Positions 47,864-57,596 of a stretch of DNA of 64,000 nucleotides are shown piece by piece. The notes below the pieces were generated by a model that saw only the letters and a list, made by a program, of their open reading frames with translations, ran no database searches and had not been told where the DNA came from. Numbering within the stretch: the first letter of the stretch is position 1; each line of letters starts with the position of its first letter. The DNA comes from Gammaproteobacteria bacterium (GTDB taxonomy: Bacteria > Pseudomonadota > Gammaproteobacteria > Steroidobacterales > PWYM01), in assembly GCA_003567475.1 (NCBI GenBank), contig PWZL01000007.1, positions 1 to 64,000 of the forward strand. Reading direction: 5' to 3'. The position numbers were made by a program, and so were the translations under genes.

Positions 47864-49807
47864 TTACCTGTTGAGCGGGTGCTGGGGCAGAACTGGGGGC
47901 AGAGGGCTGTCCAAAGCCGCACAAACCACCCTCAGCAACTCGAGTTCCGAGTCTCCGGCACGCCCGTCGTGGGCGATCACGGCGGCCAGTGCCGCCACCG
48001 TGGCCCGGCGCTTGCCGGCCGGCAGGGCCGCGGCCCCGGCGAGCGCCTGATCAAGTCGTGGTTGCCAGTTCTCGATGGCGCGATGGGCGGGCAGGGTGAC
48101 GGCCCGGGCGCCGACCGCCTTGGCGAAAGCCGTGCGCCCGGCATCGTACGCGCCGACCGGGTCGGCCTGCCCCTGCGCGGCGACGATGGCGAGCAGCTCG
48201 CTGATCGCCGTCACGCCGGCCGCTGCGCGGCTGCCAAAGGCGACTGCCCGCGCCGGGCTCTCGGCCTGTGCCAGATAGATCTCCACGAGCTTGAGCAGAC
48301 AGTATTCGAACAATTCGACTTCACCGCTGGTCTGCGCCAGCCGCTCGGCGACGTCGATGTAGAAGTTCAGTTCGGTGGCAGGGCGTTCCTTCAACGCGGG
48401 AAAGGCGATTTCGAGCAGCGGCAGTCGCTGCGCGCGCGGGCCTGCAGCACTGCTCGCCGCGAACTCTGCGACGCGCCTGCAACGGGCTTCTCCGAGCCGC
48501 TCGCCGAGCAGCTGCAGCTGGCGTGCGCGGATCCGCGCGTCGTCATGCAACAGCAGCGCCAGCAGCAACAGCGGTGCGGCTTCGCGCGAATGCGCGGCAT
48601 CCAGCAGCATCGCCGGCAGGGCATCGCGCAGCGCGCCGGCATAGGCCACGGCCGCGGCGTCAAACTGACCCACAGCGGCGCTCACCTCACCCGCTGCGAA
48701 GCTGGAGGTCACCCCGCCCGCGTCTGGAGTGCCGGTGACGCCGGTCGCTGCCGCGGATCGGACTCCGTCCGTCCGCGCCACCGGCTCGCCGAGCGCGGCC
48801 AGGCGGGCTGTGAGGGGTGGGTGGGTGGCAAACAATGACCGAAAAGCGGTGTTGCCGCGTGCGAACAGCATATGGCCGACTTCTTCGGAATCGGTGGCTG
48901 CCAGGTGCGACCCGGCATCCAGGCCCCCTATTTTGCGCAGGGCGCCTGCAATGCCACGGTTGTTGCGGGTGAACTGAACGGCCGAGGCGTCGGCCAGAAA
49001 TTCCCGCTGCCGGGACAATCCCGCGCGGATCAGCCGGCCGAACAGCACGCCGATGCTGCCGATCAGGGTCAGCGCCAGTCCGGCAGCGAGGATCAGCACT
49101 ACGGCGGCGCCGCCACCGCCCGAACGGTTGCCCCCGCCGACGCGCACGCGCATGGCCCCGACCCGGGTGCCCCGCAGCAGAATCCGTCCGAGCATGCCGA
49201 TCACCAGAATGCCGAACAAGACCCCCATGAGCCGGATGTTGAGGCGCATGTCACCGTTCAGGATGTGGCTGAACTCATGCGCGATGACGCCCTGCAGTTC
49301 CTCCCGGTCAAGCTGTTCCAGGGCGCCTCGGGTGACGGCGACCGCCGCGTCGCCCGGCGTGTAGCCGGCGGCAAAGGCGTTGATGCCGGGTTCGCTCTCC
49401 AGGACGTAGAGTTCCGGGACCGGTACGCCCGAGGCAATGGCCATCTCCTCGACGACGTTGCGCAGACGTGCGCGCAACGGATCCTGCGTATCGGGGGCGA
49501 CCTCGGTGCCGCCGAGTGCCCGGGCGATTTCGCCGCCGCCTTGAGAGAGCCGAGCCATGCGCCAGGTGCTGGCCAGAGCGATGATGGCCAGCGTTGCCGC
49601 GGCGGTGACGCCCAGGAGCGGAGTATGGGCCTGCAGCCACCGGCCGGGGGCGCTGAGCAAGGCGTCGAGTGACCCGTCCAGCACCGCAGCCACGCCGGCA
49701 ACCACCACCACGACCGCGAGGGTGATCAGCAGACAGGCGAGGGCGAAGATCAGCAGCAGCCGGCGACTGCGCCGTAGCGAAGCCTCCTGCGCGGCGAAAA
49801 AATCCAT
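47864..49807 (-). CDS. M48-family membrane metalloprotease
   Basis: A 647-aa protein with zinc motif HEFSHILNGD (His near residue 178) and the third ligand in REFLADASAVQ. Two N-terminal helices (~17-45, 62-85) and two more (~190-210, 225-250) place the active site at the cytoplasmic face, as in HtpX/LemA-associated proteases. A ~350-aa C-terminal extension is helical and unassigned, and makes the protein about twice the HtpX size. It directly follows lemA (10 bp), a pairing seen in many bacteria. It probably degrades membrane or envelope proteins. Confidence 0.92.
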   Translation of the reverse strand: MDFFAAQEASLRRSRRLLLIFALACLLITLAVVVVVAGVAAVLDGSLDALLSAPGRWLQAHTPLLGVTAAATLAIIALASTWRMARLSQGGGEIARALGGTEVAPDTQDPLRARLRNVVEEMAIASGVPVPELYVLESEPGINAFAAGYTPGDAAVAVTRGALEQLDREELQGVIAHEFSHILNGDMRLNIRLMGVLFGILVIGMLGRILLRGTRVGAMRVRVGGGNRSGGGGAAVVLILAAGLALTLIGSIGVLFGRLIRAGLSRQREFLADASAVQFTRNNRGIAGALRKIGGLDAGSHLAATDSEEVGHMLFARGNTAFRSLFATHPPLTARLAALGEPVARTDGVRSAAATGVTGTPDAGGVTSSFAAGEVSAAVGQFDAAAVAYAGALRDALPAMLLDAAHSREAAPLLLLALLLHDDARIRARQLQLLGERLGEARCRRVAEFAASSAAGPRAQRLPLLEIAFPALKERPATELNFYIDVAERLAQTSGEVELFEYCLLKLVEIYLAQAESPARAVAFGSRAAAGVTAISELLAIVAAQGQADPVGAYDAGRTAFAKAVGARAVTLPAHRAIENWQPRLDQALAGAAALPAGKRRATVAALAAVIAHDGRAGDSELELLRVVCAALDSPLPPVLPQHPLNR

Positions 49808-49817
49808 CGCAGCCGTC

Positions 49818-50405
49818 TCAGGTGAAGGAGACCTTGGGGACCTCGCGTTTCTCCGGGGCCTCGATCTCGAGGAACGCCGCTTCGCTGAAGCCGAAGGTGT
49901 TGGCCACCAGATTGCTCGGGAACTGCTGGGTCGCGATGTTGTAGCGCATGACCGAATCGTTGAAGCCCTGGCGGGAGAACGCTACGCGGTTCTCCGTGGT
50001 CGCCAGTTCCTCCTGCAGGCTCTGCATGTTCTGGCTGGCCTTGAGATCCGGATACGCCTCGACCAGGGCGAACAGCCGCCCCAGTGCGCCGCCCAGAGCC
50101 GCTTCCGCCCCGACCAGGTCACGCATGGCAGAGGCGTTGGCGGGATCGGCCTCCACCGACTTGAGTCCGGCCATCGCCTGGTTGCGGGCCTGGACCACCG
50201 CTTCCAGCGTCTCGCGCTCATGCTTCATGTAACCCTTGACCGCTTCGACCAGGTTGGGGATCAGGTCGTAGCGACGGGTGAGCTGCACGTCGATCTGGGC
50301 GAAGGCGTTGCGTACGGCGTTGCGCAGGCTGACCAGCCGGTTATAGATCGTGATCGCGTAGATCACGATGATCAGCAGAACGCCGATGACGATCCAGGTT
50401 TCCAT
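49818..50405 (-). CDS. lemA: LemA family protein
   Basis: ATG 50405 (GGGGAG eight bases upstream) gives a 195-aa protein: one N-terminal membrane helix (~3-20), then a long four-helix LemA domain with NRLVSLRNAVRNAFAQIDVQL and RRYDLIPNLVEAVKGY. LemA proteins are membrane-anchored, of poorly known role, and often paired with M48 proteases as here. A candidate -10 TATTCT (plus-strand AGAATA 50442-50447) lies upstream but has no good -35. It is divergent from apbE. Confidence 0.93.
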   Translation of the reverse strand: METWIVIGVLLIIVIYAITIYNRLVSLRNAVRNAFAQIDVQLTRRYDLIPNLVEAVKGYMKHERETLEAVVQARNQAMAGLKSVEADPANASAMRDLVGAEAALGGALGRLFALVEAYPDLKASQNMQSLQEELATTENRVAFSRQGFNDSVMRYNIATQQFPSNLVANTFGFSEAAFLEIEAPEKREVPKVSFT

Positions 50406-50568
50406 TTGATAACTCCCCGGGGCAGGCAATGAGGCCGGTTGAGAATACGCCGCCGGGACAGGCTGAGCCAGTGCAGGTGCGAATTTCTGCGACCTGCGTC
50501 CGGGGCGGCCCCGGGTCGACCCGGCATCATGGGCCGTAAGACCCGATCAGACCAGACCGGCCTGGGGC

Positions 50569-51570
50569 ATGGAGACTGACAGCATGGGATCGACGGTAGC
50601 TGCGCTGCTCATGACCGGGCTGGCCCTGGTGGCGGTGCCGGCGCTGCCTGCGGCTGCGCAATGGCACCGCGAGGAGGCCCCGTTGATGGGGACGTCGGTG
50701 TCCGTCGAGCTCTGGCATGAGGATGGCGAGGCCGGGCGGGCCGCCGTGCGTGCCGTGATGGCTGAGTATCACCGCATCAACGCCCGGATGAGCACCTATC
50801 GCGAGGACAGCGAGATCTCGCATGTCAATCGCGAAGCCCATGCCGGCCCGGTGGCTGTCAGCGAGGAGCTGTTCGGACTGCTGGTCCGCGCACTCGAGAT
50901 TTCGCGACTGAGCGACGGCGCCTTCGACATCACTTTCGACAGCGTCGGTCAGCATTATGATTTCCGCGGCGGCCAGCGGCCGGATGCGGCAACGCTGGCA
51001 AGCGAACTCGAGGTGCTCGATTACCGATTGGTCGAACTCGATGAGACGACCCGAAGCGTGCGCTTCCTGGCCCGAGGTGTGCGGCTGAACCTGGGCGGTA
51101 TTGGCAAGGGCTATGCGGTTGAACGCGGTGCGCAGATTCTGCGTGAGCGCGGCGTCGCTCATGCCCTGCTGAATGCAGGCGGTGACAGCCGTGTCATCGG
51201 TGACCGTCGCGGCCAGCCGTGGTGGACGGGTATCCGGGATCCGCGCGACCCCGATCGCGTGGTGGTCCGGCTGCCCCTGCAGGATGAGGCCGTCTCCACG
51301 TCCGGCGACTACGAACGTTATTTCGAATCGGCGGGCCTGCGCTTCCACCACATCCTGGATCCCGCCAGCGGCCTCCCGGTGGGCGGTCTGCGCAGTGTCA
51401 CGGTGATCGGTCCCGATGCGGTGCTCACCGATGCCCTGTCGACCACGCTGTTCGTGCTCGGGGTCGAACAGGGGATGGCCCTGATCGGCCAGCTGCCCGC
51501 CTACGAGGCCGTGCTGATCGACCACGAGGGCCGGATGGCGGTCTCCGCCGGACTCGCTCCGCCCCCCTAG
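50569..51570 (+). CDS. apbE: FAD:protein FMN transferase (ApbE)
   Basis: A 333-aa protein with a Sec signal (cleavage near AAA-QW) but no lipobox. ApbE motifs are MGTSVSVEL, STYREDSEISHVN, GAFDITFDSVG, GGIGKGYAVE and the Mg/FAD-site DPASGLPVGG...TDALSTTLFVLG. It transfers FMN from FAD to a Thr of target proteins such as Rnf/Nqr subunits or electron-transfer domains; none is nearby. It is followed by the c-di-GMP riboswitch region and may end before it. Confidence 0.94.
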   Translation: METDSMGSTVAALLMTGLALVAVPALPAAAQWHREEAPLMGTSVSVELWHEDGEAGRAAVRAVMAEYHRINARMSTYREDSEISHVNREAHAGPVAVSEELFGLLVRALEISRLSDGAFDITFDSVGQHYDFRGGQRPDAATLASELEVLDYRLVELDETTRSVRFLARGVRLNLGGIGKGYAVERGAQILRERGVAHALLNAGGDSRVIGDRRGQPWWTGIRDPRDPDRVVVRLPLQDEAVSTSGDYERYFESAGLRFHHILDPASGLPVGGLRSVTVIGPDAVLTDALSTTLFVLGVEQGMALIGQLPAYEAVLIDHEGRMAVSAGLAPPP

Positions 51571-51644
51571 CGCCGCTGCGCCGGCGCCTCCAGCCGGAAA
51601 CTTGTGACGACGGTCACTGCTCGGCTGACAGACCAGTCGCACTA

Positions 51645-51740
51645 TGTCATGCACTGATAAGGGCAAACCCGTTGAAAGGCGGGGACGCAAAACCACCGGT
51701 CTAAGGGCCAGCGCCTAGGACAGCGGGGATGCCAGTCGCC
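51645..51740 (+). promoter_or_regulatory. Cyclic-di-GMP riboswitch (GEMM-I type)
   Basis: The aptamer reads ATGCACTGATAAGGGCAAAC in its 5' part. GGGCAAACC lies at 51661-51669, and stem CCCGTT/GGCGGG is closed by a GAAA tetraloop (51674-51677). Then come GACGCAA and ACCACCGGTCTAA (the tetraloop receptor side, 51684-51704) and AGCGGGGATGCC (51722-51733). These match the GEMM-I consensus of the Vc2 aptamer almost position by position, with a few extra bases in the 5' loop. A weak GC hairpin follows and no T-run, so control is more likely at translation of the thioredoxin gene at 51828 than by termination. The ligand class c-di-GMP is inferred from family; cGAMP variants exist. Confidence 0.85.
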
Positions 51741-51827
51741 GGAGCCGCCGGCGCGGGCCATTGTGCCCGGGCAGTTTCCCTGAGGTCCTGCAGGCGTGGG
51801 GTCGACGGCCGCAAGGGCACGTGGATT

Positions 51828-52352
51828 ATGGCGGCGAATGCACAGCGATGGGGCGCGATGATCTTCGCCTGCCTCGCCTCGGCCACAGTACTGCTGGGCG
51901 GGGCGTCGGCCAGTCGGGCGGGCGAGATCTCGGTCGATGCCGCGCCCGATTTCGCGCTGAAAGCTTTCGACGGTCGCAATCACAGGCTCTCCGAGCTGCG
52001 CGGTCAGGTCGTGCTGATCAATTTCTGGACCAGCCGATGTGGTCCTTGCCGTGCACAGATGACCGAACTGGCCGCACTTCATGCCGAACTGTCAGACGAG
52101 GGCGTGGGCGTTCTCAGCGTCAACTTCGACAGTGATCCGGACCGCGCCCGCGAGTTCATCGCTACCCACGGCATCGGTTTCCCGGTGCTGATCGATGACG
52201 GTCGCGAGGTGTCCCGCCGCTATGGGGTCCGCGGCATTCCGCGGCTCGTCATGATCGATCGCGACGGCCTGATCCGTCATGTCTACAACGACCACCGCAC
52301 CGGACAGGCCGGCGAATACCGCGCTCTGGTGCTCGATCTGCTGGAGGAGTAA
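51828..52352 (+). CDS. TlpA/ResA-like periplasmic thioredoxin
   Basis: A 174-aa protein from ATG 51828, with an N-terminal signal/anchor (~10-30). The thioredoxin fold carries the motif WTSRCGPCRAQM (Cys71, Cys74) and cis-Pro138 in GIPRL. The sequence APDFALKAFDGRNHRLSELRG is typical of TlpA/ResA (AhpC-TSA like). It reduces periplasmic disulfides or cytochrome precursors. It is the first gene after the GEMM-I riboswitch, three bases before the next gene, so it appears to head the riboswitch-controlled operon. Confidence 0.9.
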   Translation: MAANAQRWGAMIFACLASATVLLGGASASRAGEISVDAAPDFALKAFDGRNHRLSELRGQVVLINFWTSRCGPCRAQMTELAALHAELSDEGVGVLSVNFDSDPDRAREFIATHGIGFPVLIDDGREVSRRYGVRGIPRLVMIDRDGLIRHVYNDHRTGQAGEYRALVLDLLEE

Positions 52353-52355
52353 GCG

Positions 52356-52928
52356 ATGTTCCCCATGCTGTTTTCCGTGTCCTCGGACGTCGGTCCGGTC
52401 ACTCGAGGGGTGCCGCGTCGTGCGGGCTGGTGGGCCGTGCTGGCGGGGGGCAGCGCGGTAGGCCTGGCCTCGGCCGAGGAATTTTCGACCATTGATCGTG
52501 ATGTCGAAGCGCTGAAGCAGGAGGTCCTGGCGCTCAACCGCGATCTCTTCCTGCTCGAGGAGGAACTGCTGTTCCCGGCCAATACCCAGGTGGCGGTATT
52601 CGTGTCCATGGATGTGGGTGAATTCTTCGCCCTCGATGCCGTGAGCCTGCGGCTGAATGGACGCGAAGTGGCCAACTACCTCTACACCGAACGTGAGGTC
52701 GAAGCCCTGCTGCGCGGTGGCGTGCACCGACTTTACATGGGCAACGTCCGCGCCGGCGAGCATGAGCTGGTGGCGGTCTTCACCGGCATCGGGCCGCACG
52801 GACGGGAGTACCGTCGAGGCGCCGAGCTGAGCATTGCCAAGGGCATCGGTCCGAAGTATGTCGAGCTGCGCATCAGTGATGTGGAGCGTCGGCTGCAGCC
52901 TGAATTCACCGTGCGCAAGTGGGAGTGA
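52356..52928 (+). CDS. Conserved exported coiled-coil protein (often mislabelled AraC regulator)
   Basis: A 190-aa protein: odd N-terminus with hydrophobic stretch (~25-40), then a coiled coil (IDRDVEALKQEVLALNRDL) and a beta-rich domain with PANTQVAVFVSMDVG, GGVHRLYMGN and GPHGREYRRGA. No helix-turn-helix is seen, so a regulator label would be wrong. It sits three bases after the thioredoxin gene and just before the TPR genes, a position shared by related Exb/AgmX loci. It probably works in the periplasm with the TPR proteins. Confidence 0.78.
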   Translation: MFPMLFSVSSDVGPVTRGVPRRAGWWAVLAGGSAVGLASAEEFSTIDRDVEALKQEVLALNRDLFLLEEELLFPANTQVAVFVSMDVGEFFALDAVSLRLNGREVANYLYTEREVEALLRGGVHRLYMGNVRAGEHELVAVFTGIGPHGREYRRGAELSIAKGIGPKYVELRISDVERRLQPEFTVRKWE

Positions 52929-52932
52929 GGAC

Positions 52933-54804
52933 TTGAGTCACGCACTGCGCATGGCTGCACTGCTTGTGCTGCTGTCCACGAGTTGGGGCAGCAGCCAGGC
53001 GGAGACCACAGTGGTGCGGGAGCCGCACTACGGCGAAGTGCTGTTTCACTTTTATTCGGGTCAGCCGTTCGAGGCGATCACGCGTATCGAGGCCGGACGC
53101 GTTGCCGGTCATATCGAATTCCATGACGAGGAGGCTGAGCTGCTGCTGGGCGGCATGTTGCTCGACTGGGGTCAGCACCGCGAGGCCGCACGGATCTTCG
53201 CCGGCCTGCTGGCAACGACCCGAAGCGCGGAGGTGCGTGATCGTGCGTGGCTGGAGCTTGCACGGTTGTCATGGCAGCGTGGGGCGCTCGCCCAGGCCCA
53301 GACCGCGCTGGCGCGGATCGGCGATACGCTCTCGCCCGGACGGGCGGCCGAGCGCGCGATGATCGAGGCCCAGCTGCTGATGGCGCTTGGTGAGTACGGT
53401 CAGGCCTCGGAGCGCCTGGCGCGCTGGGACGGCCCGGCGGACTGGCGCGCGTACGCGCAGTTCAACCATGGCGTGGCGCTGGTGCGCCAGGGACGCCTCG
53501 ATGAAGGGGTGCGGACTCTGGACAGTCTCGGTGCCCGCCCGGGCAGGAGCCCCGAGCTGCGCGCCCTCGCCGACCGCGCGAATGTCGCGCTCGGGTTTAC
53601 GCTGCTGGAGCATGGGCGGCCCGAGGCCGCACGCGATGCCCTGGAGCGGGTCCGTCTGCATGGACCCCACTCCAGCGAGGCGCTGCTGGGTTTTGGCTGG
53701 GCGGAGTCGGCGCTCGGACGGCATCGCGAATCACTGACGCCCTGGCTGGCGCTGCGTGAGCGTGACCTGATCGATCCGGCTGTTCAGGAATCCCTGTTGG
53801 CCATCCCGCATGCCTTCGCCAGTCTTGCGGCTTATGGTCAGGCAGCGGAGGCGTACCTCGCCGCGATCGATACACTGGACGTGGAACTCGGACGCATCGA
53901 GCGCGCCATTGTGGCCATCCGTGGCGGCGCCCTGGTGCCGGCATTACTGTCACTCGATGATCAGGATCGGTTGGGCTGGCACTGGCAGCTCGAGGCGCTG
54001 CCCGATACGCTTGAGAGTCGCTATCTTGCCGGGGTGATCGCGACCCATGAGTTCCAGGAGGGACTCAAGAACACCCGGGATCTTACTTTTGTTCGCGGCG
54101 TGCTGGCAGAGTGGGCCGAGAGCCTCGGCGCATTCGCCGACATGGTCGCCACGCAGCAGCTTGCCTGGCAGTCGCGTGCGCCACGCGCCGAGGCACTGAT
54201 GGCACGCAGCGATGTGGCCGGGATGCAGGCTCGCCGCGAACTGCTCTCGGGCTTGCTTGCGCGTGCCGTCGAGCAGCGTGACACGCAGGCGCTGGCTACG
54301 CGCGATGAGCAGCTGCAGCTCGAGGAACTCGCCGGGGTGGCCAGCCGCCTGGCAGCGCTCGATCCGACAGATCCCGAGGTCGCAGAACTCACCGTACGCG
54401 AGCGGGTGCTGCGCGGGACAGTGCTCTGGCAGCTCAATGCCGAGTTTCCCGCGCGCGTGTGGCAGCAGACCCGCGAGCTCAGGGACCTCGAACCCGTGCT
54501 TGACCAGATGGCTGCTCGCGAGACGCGCATCGGGGCCCTGCGCGATGGGGCGGAGTCGGCGTTCGAGGATCAGGCACGGCGGATCGCCGCGCTTGGGCCA
54601 CGTGTGGCCGCGCTGCTGCTGCAGGTCGACGCCGCCAGCGTGCGCCAGCGCACGCATCTGGAGAACCTCGCGGTCGACAGTCTCGAACGCCAGGCTTCAC
54701 GGCTGCGCAGCCACCAGGTCCAGGCGCGCTTCGCGCTGGCGCGGATATACGATCGCGCGGCAGGTGGGGAGGTTGCCGCCACCCGATCGGAGGGGTTGCG
54801 ATGA
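52933..54804 (+). CDS. TPR-like exported protein 1, cluster B
   Basis: TTG 52933 is preferred: GGGAG lies about seven bases upstream; the frame opens earlier inside the previous gene, and ATG 52951 lacks a ribosome site. The ~623-aa protein starts with a Sec signal (cleavage near SQA-ETT) and consists of helical tetratricopeptide-like repeats through ~430, then long helices with coiled-coil character. It has no enzyme motif. TPR proteins scaffold envelope complexes; AglT/GltE of the Myxococcus gliding machine is a comparable case. The stop overlaps the next start (ATGA). Confidence 0.83.
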   Translation: MSHALRMAALLVLLSTSWGSSQAETTVVREPHYGEVLFHFYSGQPFEAITRIEAGRVAGHIEFHDEEAELLLGGMLLDWGQHREAARIFAGLLATTRSAEVRDRAWLELARLSWQRGALAQAQTALARIGDTLSPGRAAERAMIEAQLLMALGEYGQASERLARWDGPADWRAYAQFNHGVALVRQGRLDEGVRTLDSLGARPGRSPELRALADRANVALGFTLLEHGRPEAARDALERVRLHGPHSSEALLGFGWAESALGRHRESLTPWLALRERDLIDPAVQESLLAIPHAFASLAAYGQAAEAYLAAIDTLDVELGRIERAIVAIRGGALVPALLSLDDQDRLGWHWQLEALPDTLESRYLAGVIATHEFQEGLKNTRDLTFVRGVLAEWAESLGAFADMVATQQLAWQSRAPRAEALMARSDVAGMQARRELLSGLLARAVEQRDTQALATRDEQLQLEELAGVASRLAALDPTDPEVAELTVRERVLRGTVLWQLNAEFPARVWQQTRELRDLEPVLDQMAARETRIGALRDGAESAFEDQARRIAALGPRVAALLLQVDAASVRQRTHLENLAVDSLERQASRLRSHQVQARFALARIYDRAAGGEVAATRSEGLR

Positions 54805-57596
54805 GCGTGCCTGCAGTGGCCGTGGTGGTGATCGCCGCCTCGCTCTGGCCCTTCGGTCGCGGCGGCGAGGAGCGTCGTGCCGAACCGACGCTGCGCGCTC
54901 TTGAGGCCCCCGCAATCGACATCCGCGAAGATCAGCCCTTACCCGATGCGGGGGAGGCCGCGCGCGAGCAGTACCGGCGGTTTCTGGCCCTCGGGGAGGG
55001 CGATGAGGCGATGACCGCCGAGGCCCTGCGGAGGCTTGGCGACCTCGCGCTGGAACTCGAGGAAGAGCTTGCGCTGGGCCTGCTGACCGAGGCGCTGGAC
55101 GGCGAAGGCCACGCCGAGGCGATCGCGTTATACCAGGAGCGTCTCACCCGGTTCCCGTCGCACCCCGACAACGACCTCGTCCGTTATCAGCTCGCCCGTG
55201 CCCAGGAACTCGGGGGCGATCGCATGGCCGCACTCGCAACGCTTGATGAGCTGATCTTGCGCCATCCCCGCTCGGCACTCGCCGATGAAGTGCAGTTCCG
55301 CCGCGGCGAGCTGCTGTTCTCGCGTGGTCGCTACCGGGATGCAGAACTGGCCTATGCCGCTGTGCTGGCGACGACGCCGGCCAGCGAGTTCGCCGTGCAG
55401 GCGGCCTACAAACACGGCTGGGCGCTGTTCAAGCAGGGCCTGCTGCCCGAGGCCCTGCAGGCGTTTTTCGGACTGCTGGTGGCTCGCAGCGAAGCCGGCG
55501 TGGACGCCCTCGATGCACTGGCCCGTCAGCAGCGTGAGCTTCTCGAGGATGTCCTGCGGGTGATGGCCCTGTCGCTGGCGGGACTCGAAGGGATCGAGAC
55601 CCTGCATGCCCTGCTCGCCGAGCTGCCAGCCCGCGATGCCTGGGCGGCCGAGACCCATCGAGCACTCGGCGCGCTCTACCTGGAGCAGGAGCGCTATATC
55701 GATACCGCCGCCGTGATGACGGCGTTCGTCGACTGGGCGCCGTTACATGCCGAGTCGCCGGCATTGGCACTCGAGGGTATGGATGCGCTGCGTCGTGGCG
55801 GCTTCGCCGCCCTGCTGTTGAGCGCGAAGGAAGACTTCGTCACACGTTTCGGGCTTGACACGACCTACTGGGCGCGTCATCGACCGGGTGATCAGCCGGG
55901 CACGGTCGCCGCGCTGGGTGGGGCGTTGACAACGTTGGCCCAGCACGCGCACGCGCAGTCGCAGCTGCCCGATCCGCCAGCAGGGGCGCTGGGCGATGCG
56001 GTGCGTTGGTACCGGCTGCTGCTCGATTACTTCCCGGATGACGAGGCGGCACCGACGCACCACTTCCTGTTCGCGGAGCTGTTGCTCGAGGGCGGTGACG
56101 TGGACGCTGCCATCCAGGCTTTCGAGGCGACAGCCTATGGCTACGCAACTCATCCGCGCAGCGCCGAAGCCGCCTATGCCGGCCTGCTTGCACGAGATCA
56201 GGCGGCCGATGCCCTCGCGCCTCCGCCGGTCTCGATGGCCCGTGAGCGGATCACTGCCGGAGAACGTTTCAGCCGTGTGTTTCCCGAGCATCCGGAGTCC
56301 CTGAACGTGCTCAGCGATGCCGCGGAACGGGCGTTCGCGCTCGATGATGCGCCGCTCGCGCTGCGATTGGCGCGTGACGTGACCGGTGTCGAGCCGGCGC
56401 CACCGGCGCACCTGGCACGGGTCGCATGGCGGATCCAGGGTCATGTGCTGTTCGACGTGATGGCCTACGCCGAGGCGGAGACGGCGTACTGGTCGGTACA
56501 TGAGCTGCTCCCCGCCGATGATCCTGAGGGGCGCGACGACATCGAGGCGCGGCTGGCCGCGAGTATCTACCGCCAGGGCGAAGCAGCCCGCGACCGCGAT
56601 GATTTCGCGGTCGCAGCCGGACACTTCCTGCGGGTTGGCGCGCGGCTGCCAGACGCCGAGATCCGTCCGGTGGCCGAGTTCGATGCGGCCATCGCGTATC
56701 TGGCGGCGGCTGACTGGCAGGCGGCGGTCGAGGTTTTGGACCGCTTTCGCGCCCGCTACCCCGATCACCCGCTGGCCAGCCAAGTGGAAATCAACCTCGC
56801 CAGCGCCTACGAGTCACTCGACGATCCCGGCGCGGCCGCGGCGGAGTATCGCCGAATGGCGGCGCGGCTGCCGCGTAATGACGAGCAGCGGGGCCTGCTC
56901 TGGCGGGCCAGCGAGCTGCTCGAGGCCGCCGGCGACCTGCCCGCTACCGAGACTGTCCTGGTGCAGATCACCCGTGATCATGCGGATGCCTTCGACGAGG
57001 CCGTGGAAGCCCATCAGCAGCTCATTGAGCTGGCCGACGCGCGGGGCGACGAGGTGGCCGCGCTTGAGCGTTCGCGTTGGCTGGTCGCCTTCGAGGCGGG
57101 CGGGCCGACCACTCTGCGCACACGAACGCTGGCCGCCCGGTCGGCCCTGCGCCTGGCGGATGTCGATGCCGTCGCATTTCATGCCACGCCTCTGGTGAGC
57201 CCGTTGGCCGACAGCCTGCGGGTGAAGCGCCGGCGCATGGAGGCGGCGCTGGAGGGGTATGCGCGTGCCTCAGGCTACGCTGTGGATGAGGTCGTGACCG
57301 CGGCCACGTTCGCGACAGCCGAGCTCTATCACGGGCTGGCGCGCGCGTTGATGGCCTCGCCACGACCCCCGGAGCTCGACGAGCTTGCGCTGGATCAGTA
57401 CGAGATGCTGCTCGAGGAACAGGCGTTCCCGTTCGAAGAGCAGGCCATCGAGATCCATGAGCGCAATGCCCGACGCACGCTCGACGGCCTCTATGACCGT
57501 TGGATATCCGCAAGCTTCGCTCAGCTGGCGCTGTTGATGCCCGGGCGCTATGCCAAAGCCGAACAGGGAGAGACCCATGTCGCACGCCTGTACTGA
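54801..57596 (+). CDS. Large TPR protein, cluster B
   Basis: A 931-aa protein from ATG 54801 overlapping the previous stop. A short N-terminal hydrophobic stretch (~3-16) may anchor or export it. Almost the whole length is TPR-type helical repeats (e.g. ALYQERLTRFPSHPDNDLVR, GRYRDAELAYAAVL), typical of YbgF/BamD-like or GltE-like scaffolds. No catalytic motif was found. It is the largest protein of the operon and presumably the periplasmic hub. The next gene starts inside its last codons. Confidence 0.83.
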   Translation: MSVPAVAVVVIAASLWPFGRGGEERRAEPTLRALEAPAIDIREDQPLPDAGEAAREQYRRFLALGEGDEAMTAEALRRLGDLALELEEELALGLLTEALDGEGHAEAIALYQERLTRFPSHPDNDLVRYQLARAQELGGDRMAALATLDELILRHPRSALADEVQFRRGELLFSRGRYRDAELAYAAVLATTPASEFAVQAAYKHGWALFKQGLLPEALQAFFGLLVARSEAGVDALDALARQQRELLEDVLRVMALSLAGLEGIETLHALLAELPARDAWAAETHRALGALYLEQERYIDTAAVMTAFVDWAPLHAESPALALEGMDALRRGGFAALLLSAKEDFVTRFGLDTTYWARHRPGDQPGTVAALGGALTTLAQHAHAQSQLPDPPAGALGDAVRWYRLLLDYFPDDEAAPTHHFLFAELLLEGGDVDAAIQAFEATAYGYATHPRSAEAAYAGLLARDQAADALAPPPVSMARERITAGERFSRVFPEHPESLNVLSDAAERAFALDDAPLALRLARDVTGVEPAPPAHLARVAWRIQGHVLFDVMAYAEAETAYWSVHELLPADDPEGRDDIEARLAASIYRQGEAARDRDDFAVAAGHFLRVGARLPDAEIRPVAEFDAAIAYLAAADWQAAVEVLDRFRARYPDHPLASQVEINLASAYESLDDPGAAAAEYRRMAARLPRNDEQRGLLWRASELLEAAGDLPATETVLVQITRDHADAFDEAVEAHQQLIELADARGDEVAALERSRWLVAFEAGGPTTLRTRTLAARSALRLADVDAVAFHATPLVSPLADSLRVKRRRMEAALEGYARASGYAVDEVVTAATFATAELYHGLARALMASPRPPELDELALDQYEMLLEEQAFPFEEQAIEIHERNARRTLDGLYDRWISASFAQLALLMPGRYAKAEQGETHVARLY

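Noticed and set aside
50511-50524. 14-bp palindrome CCGGGTCGACCCGG between lemA and apbE
   Set aside because: Simple GC palindromes are expected at this base composition and no promoter overlaps it.
51729-51827. Upstream start for the thioredoxin gene inside the riboswitch
   Set aside because: It would translate aptamer sequence and adds residues without signal character; ATG 51828 gives a normal signal peptide.
52356-52928. AraC-type transcription regulator
   Set aside because: No helix-turn-helix; an exported-type N-terminus and coiled coil are seen instead.
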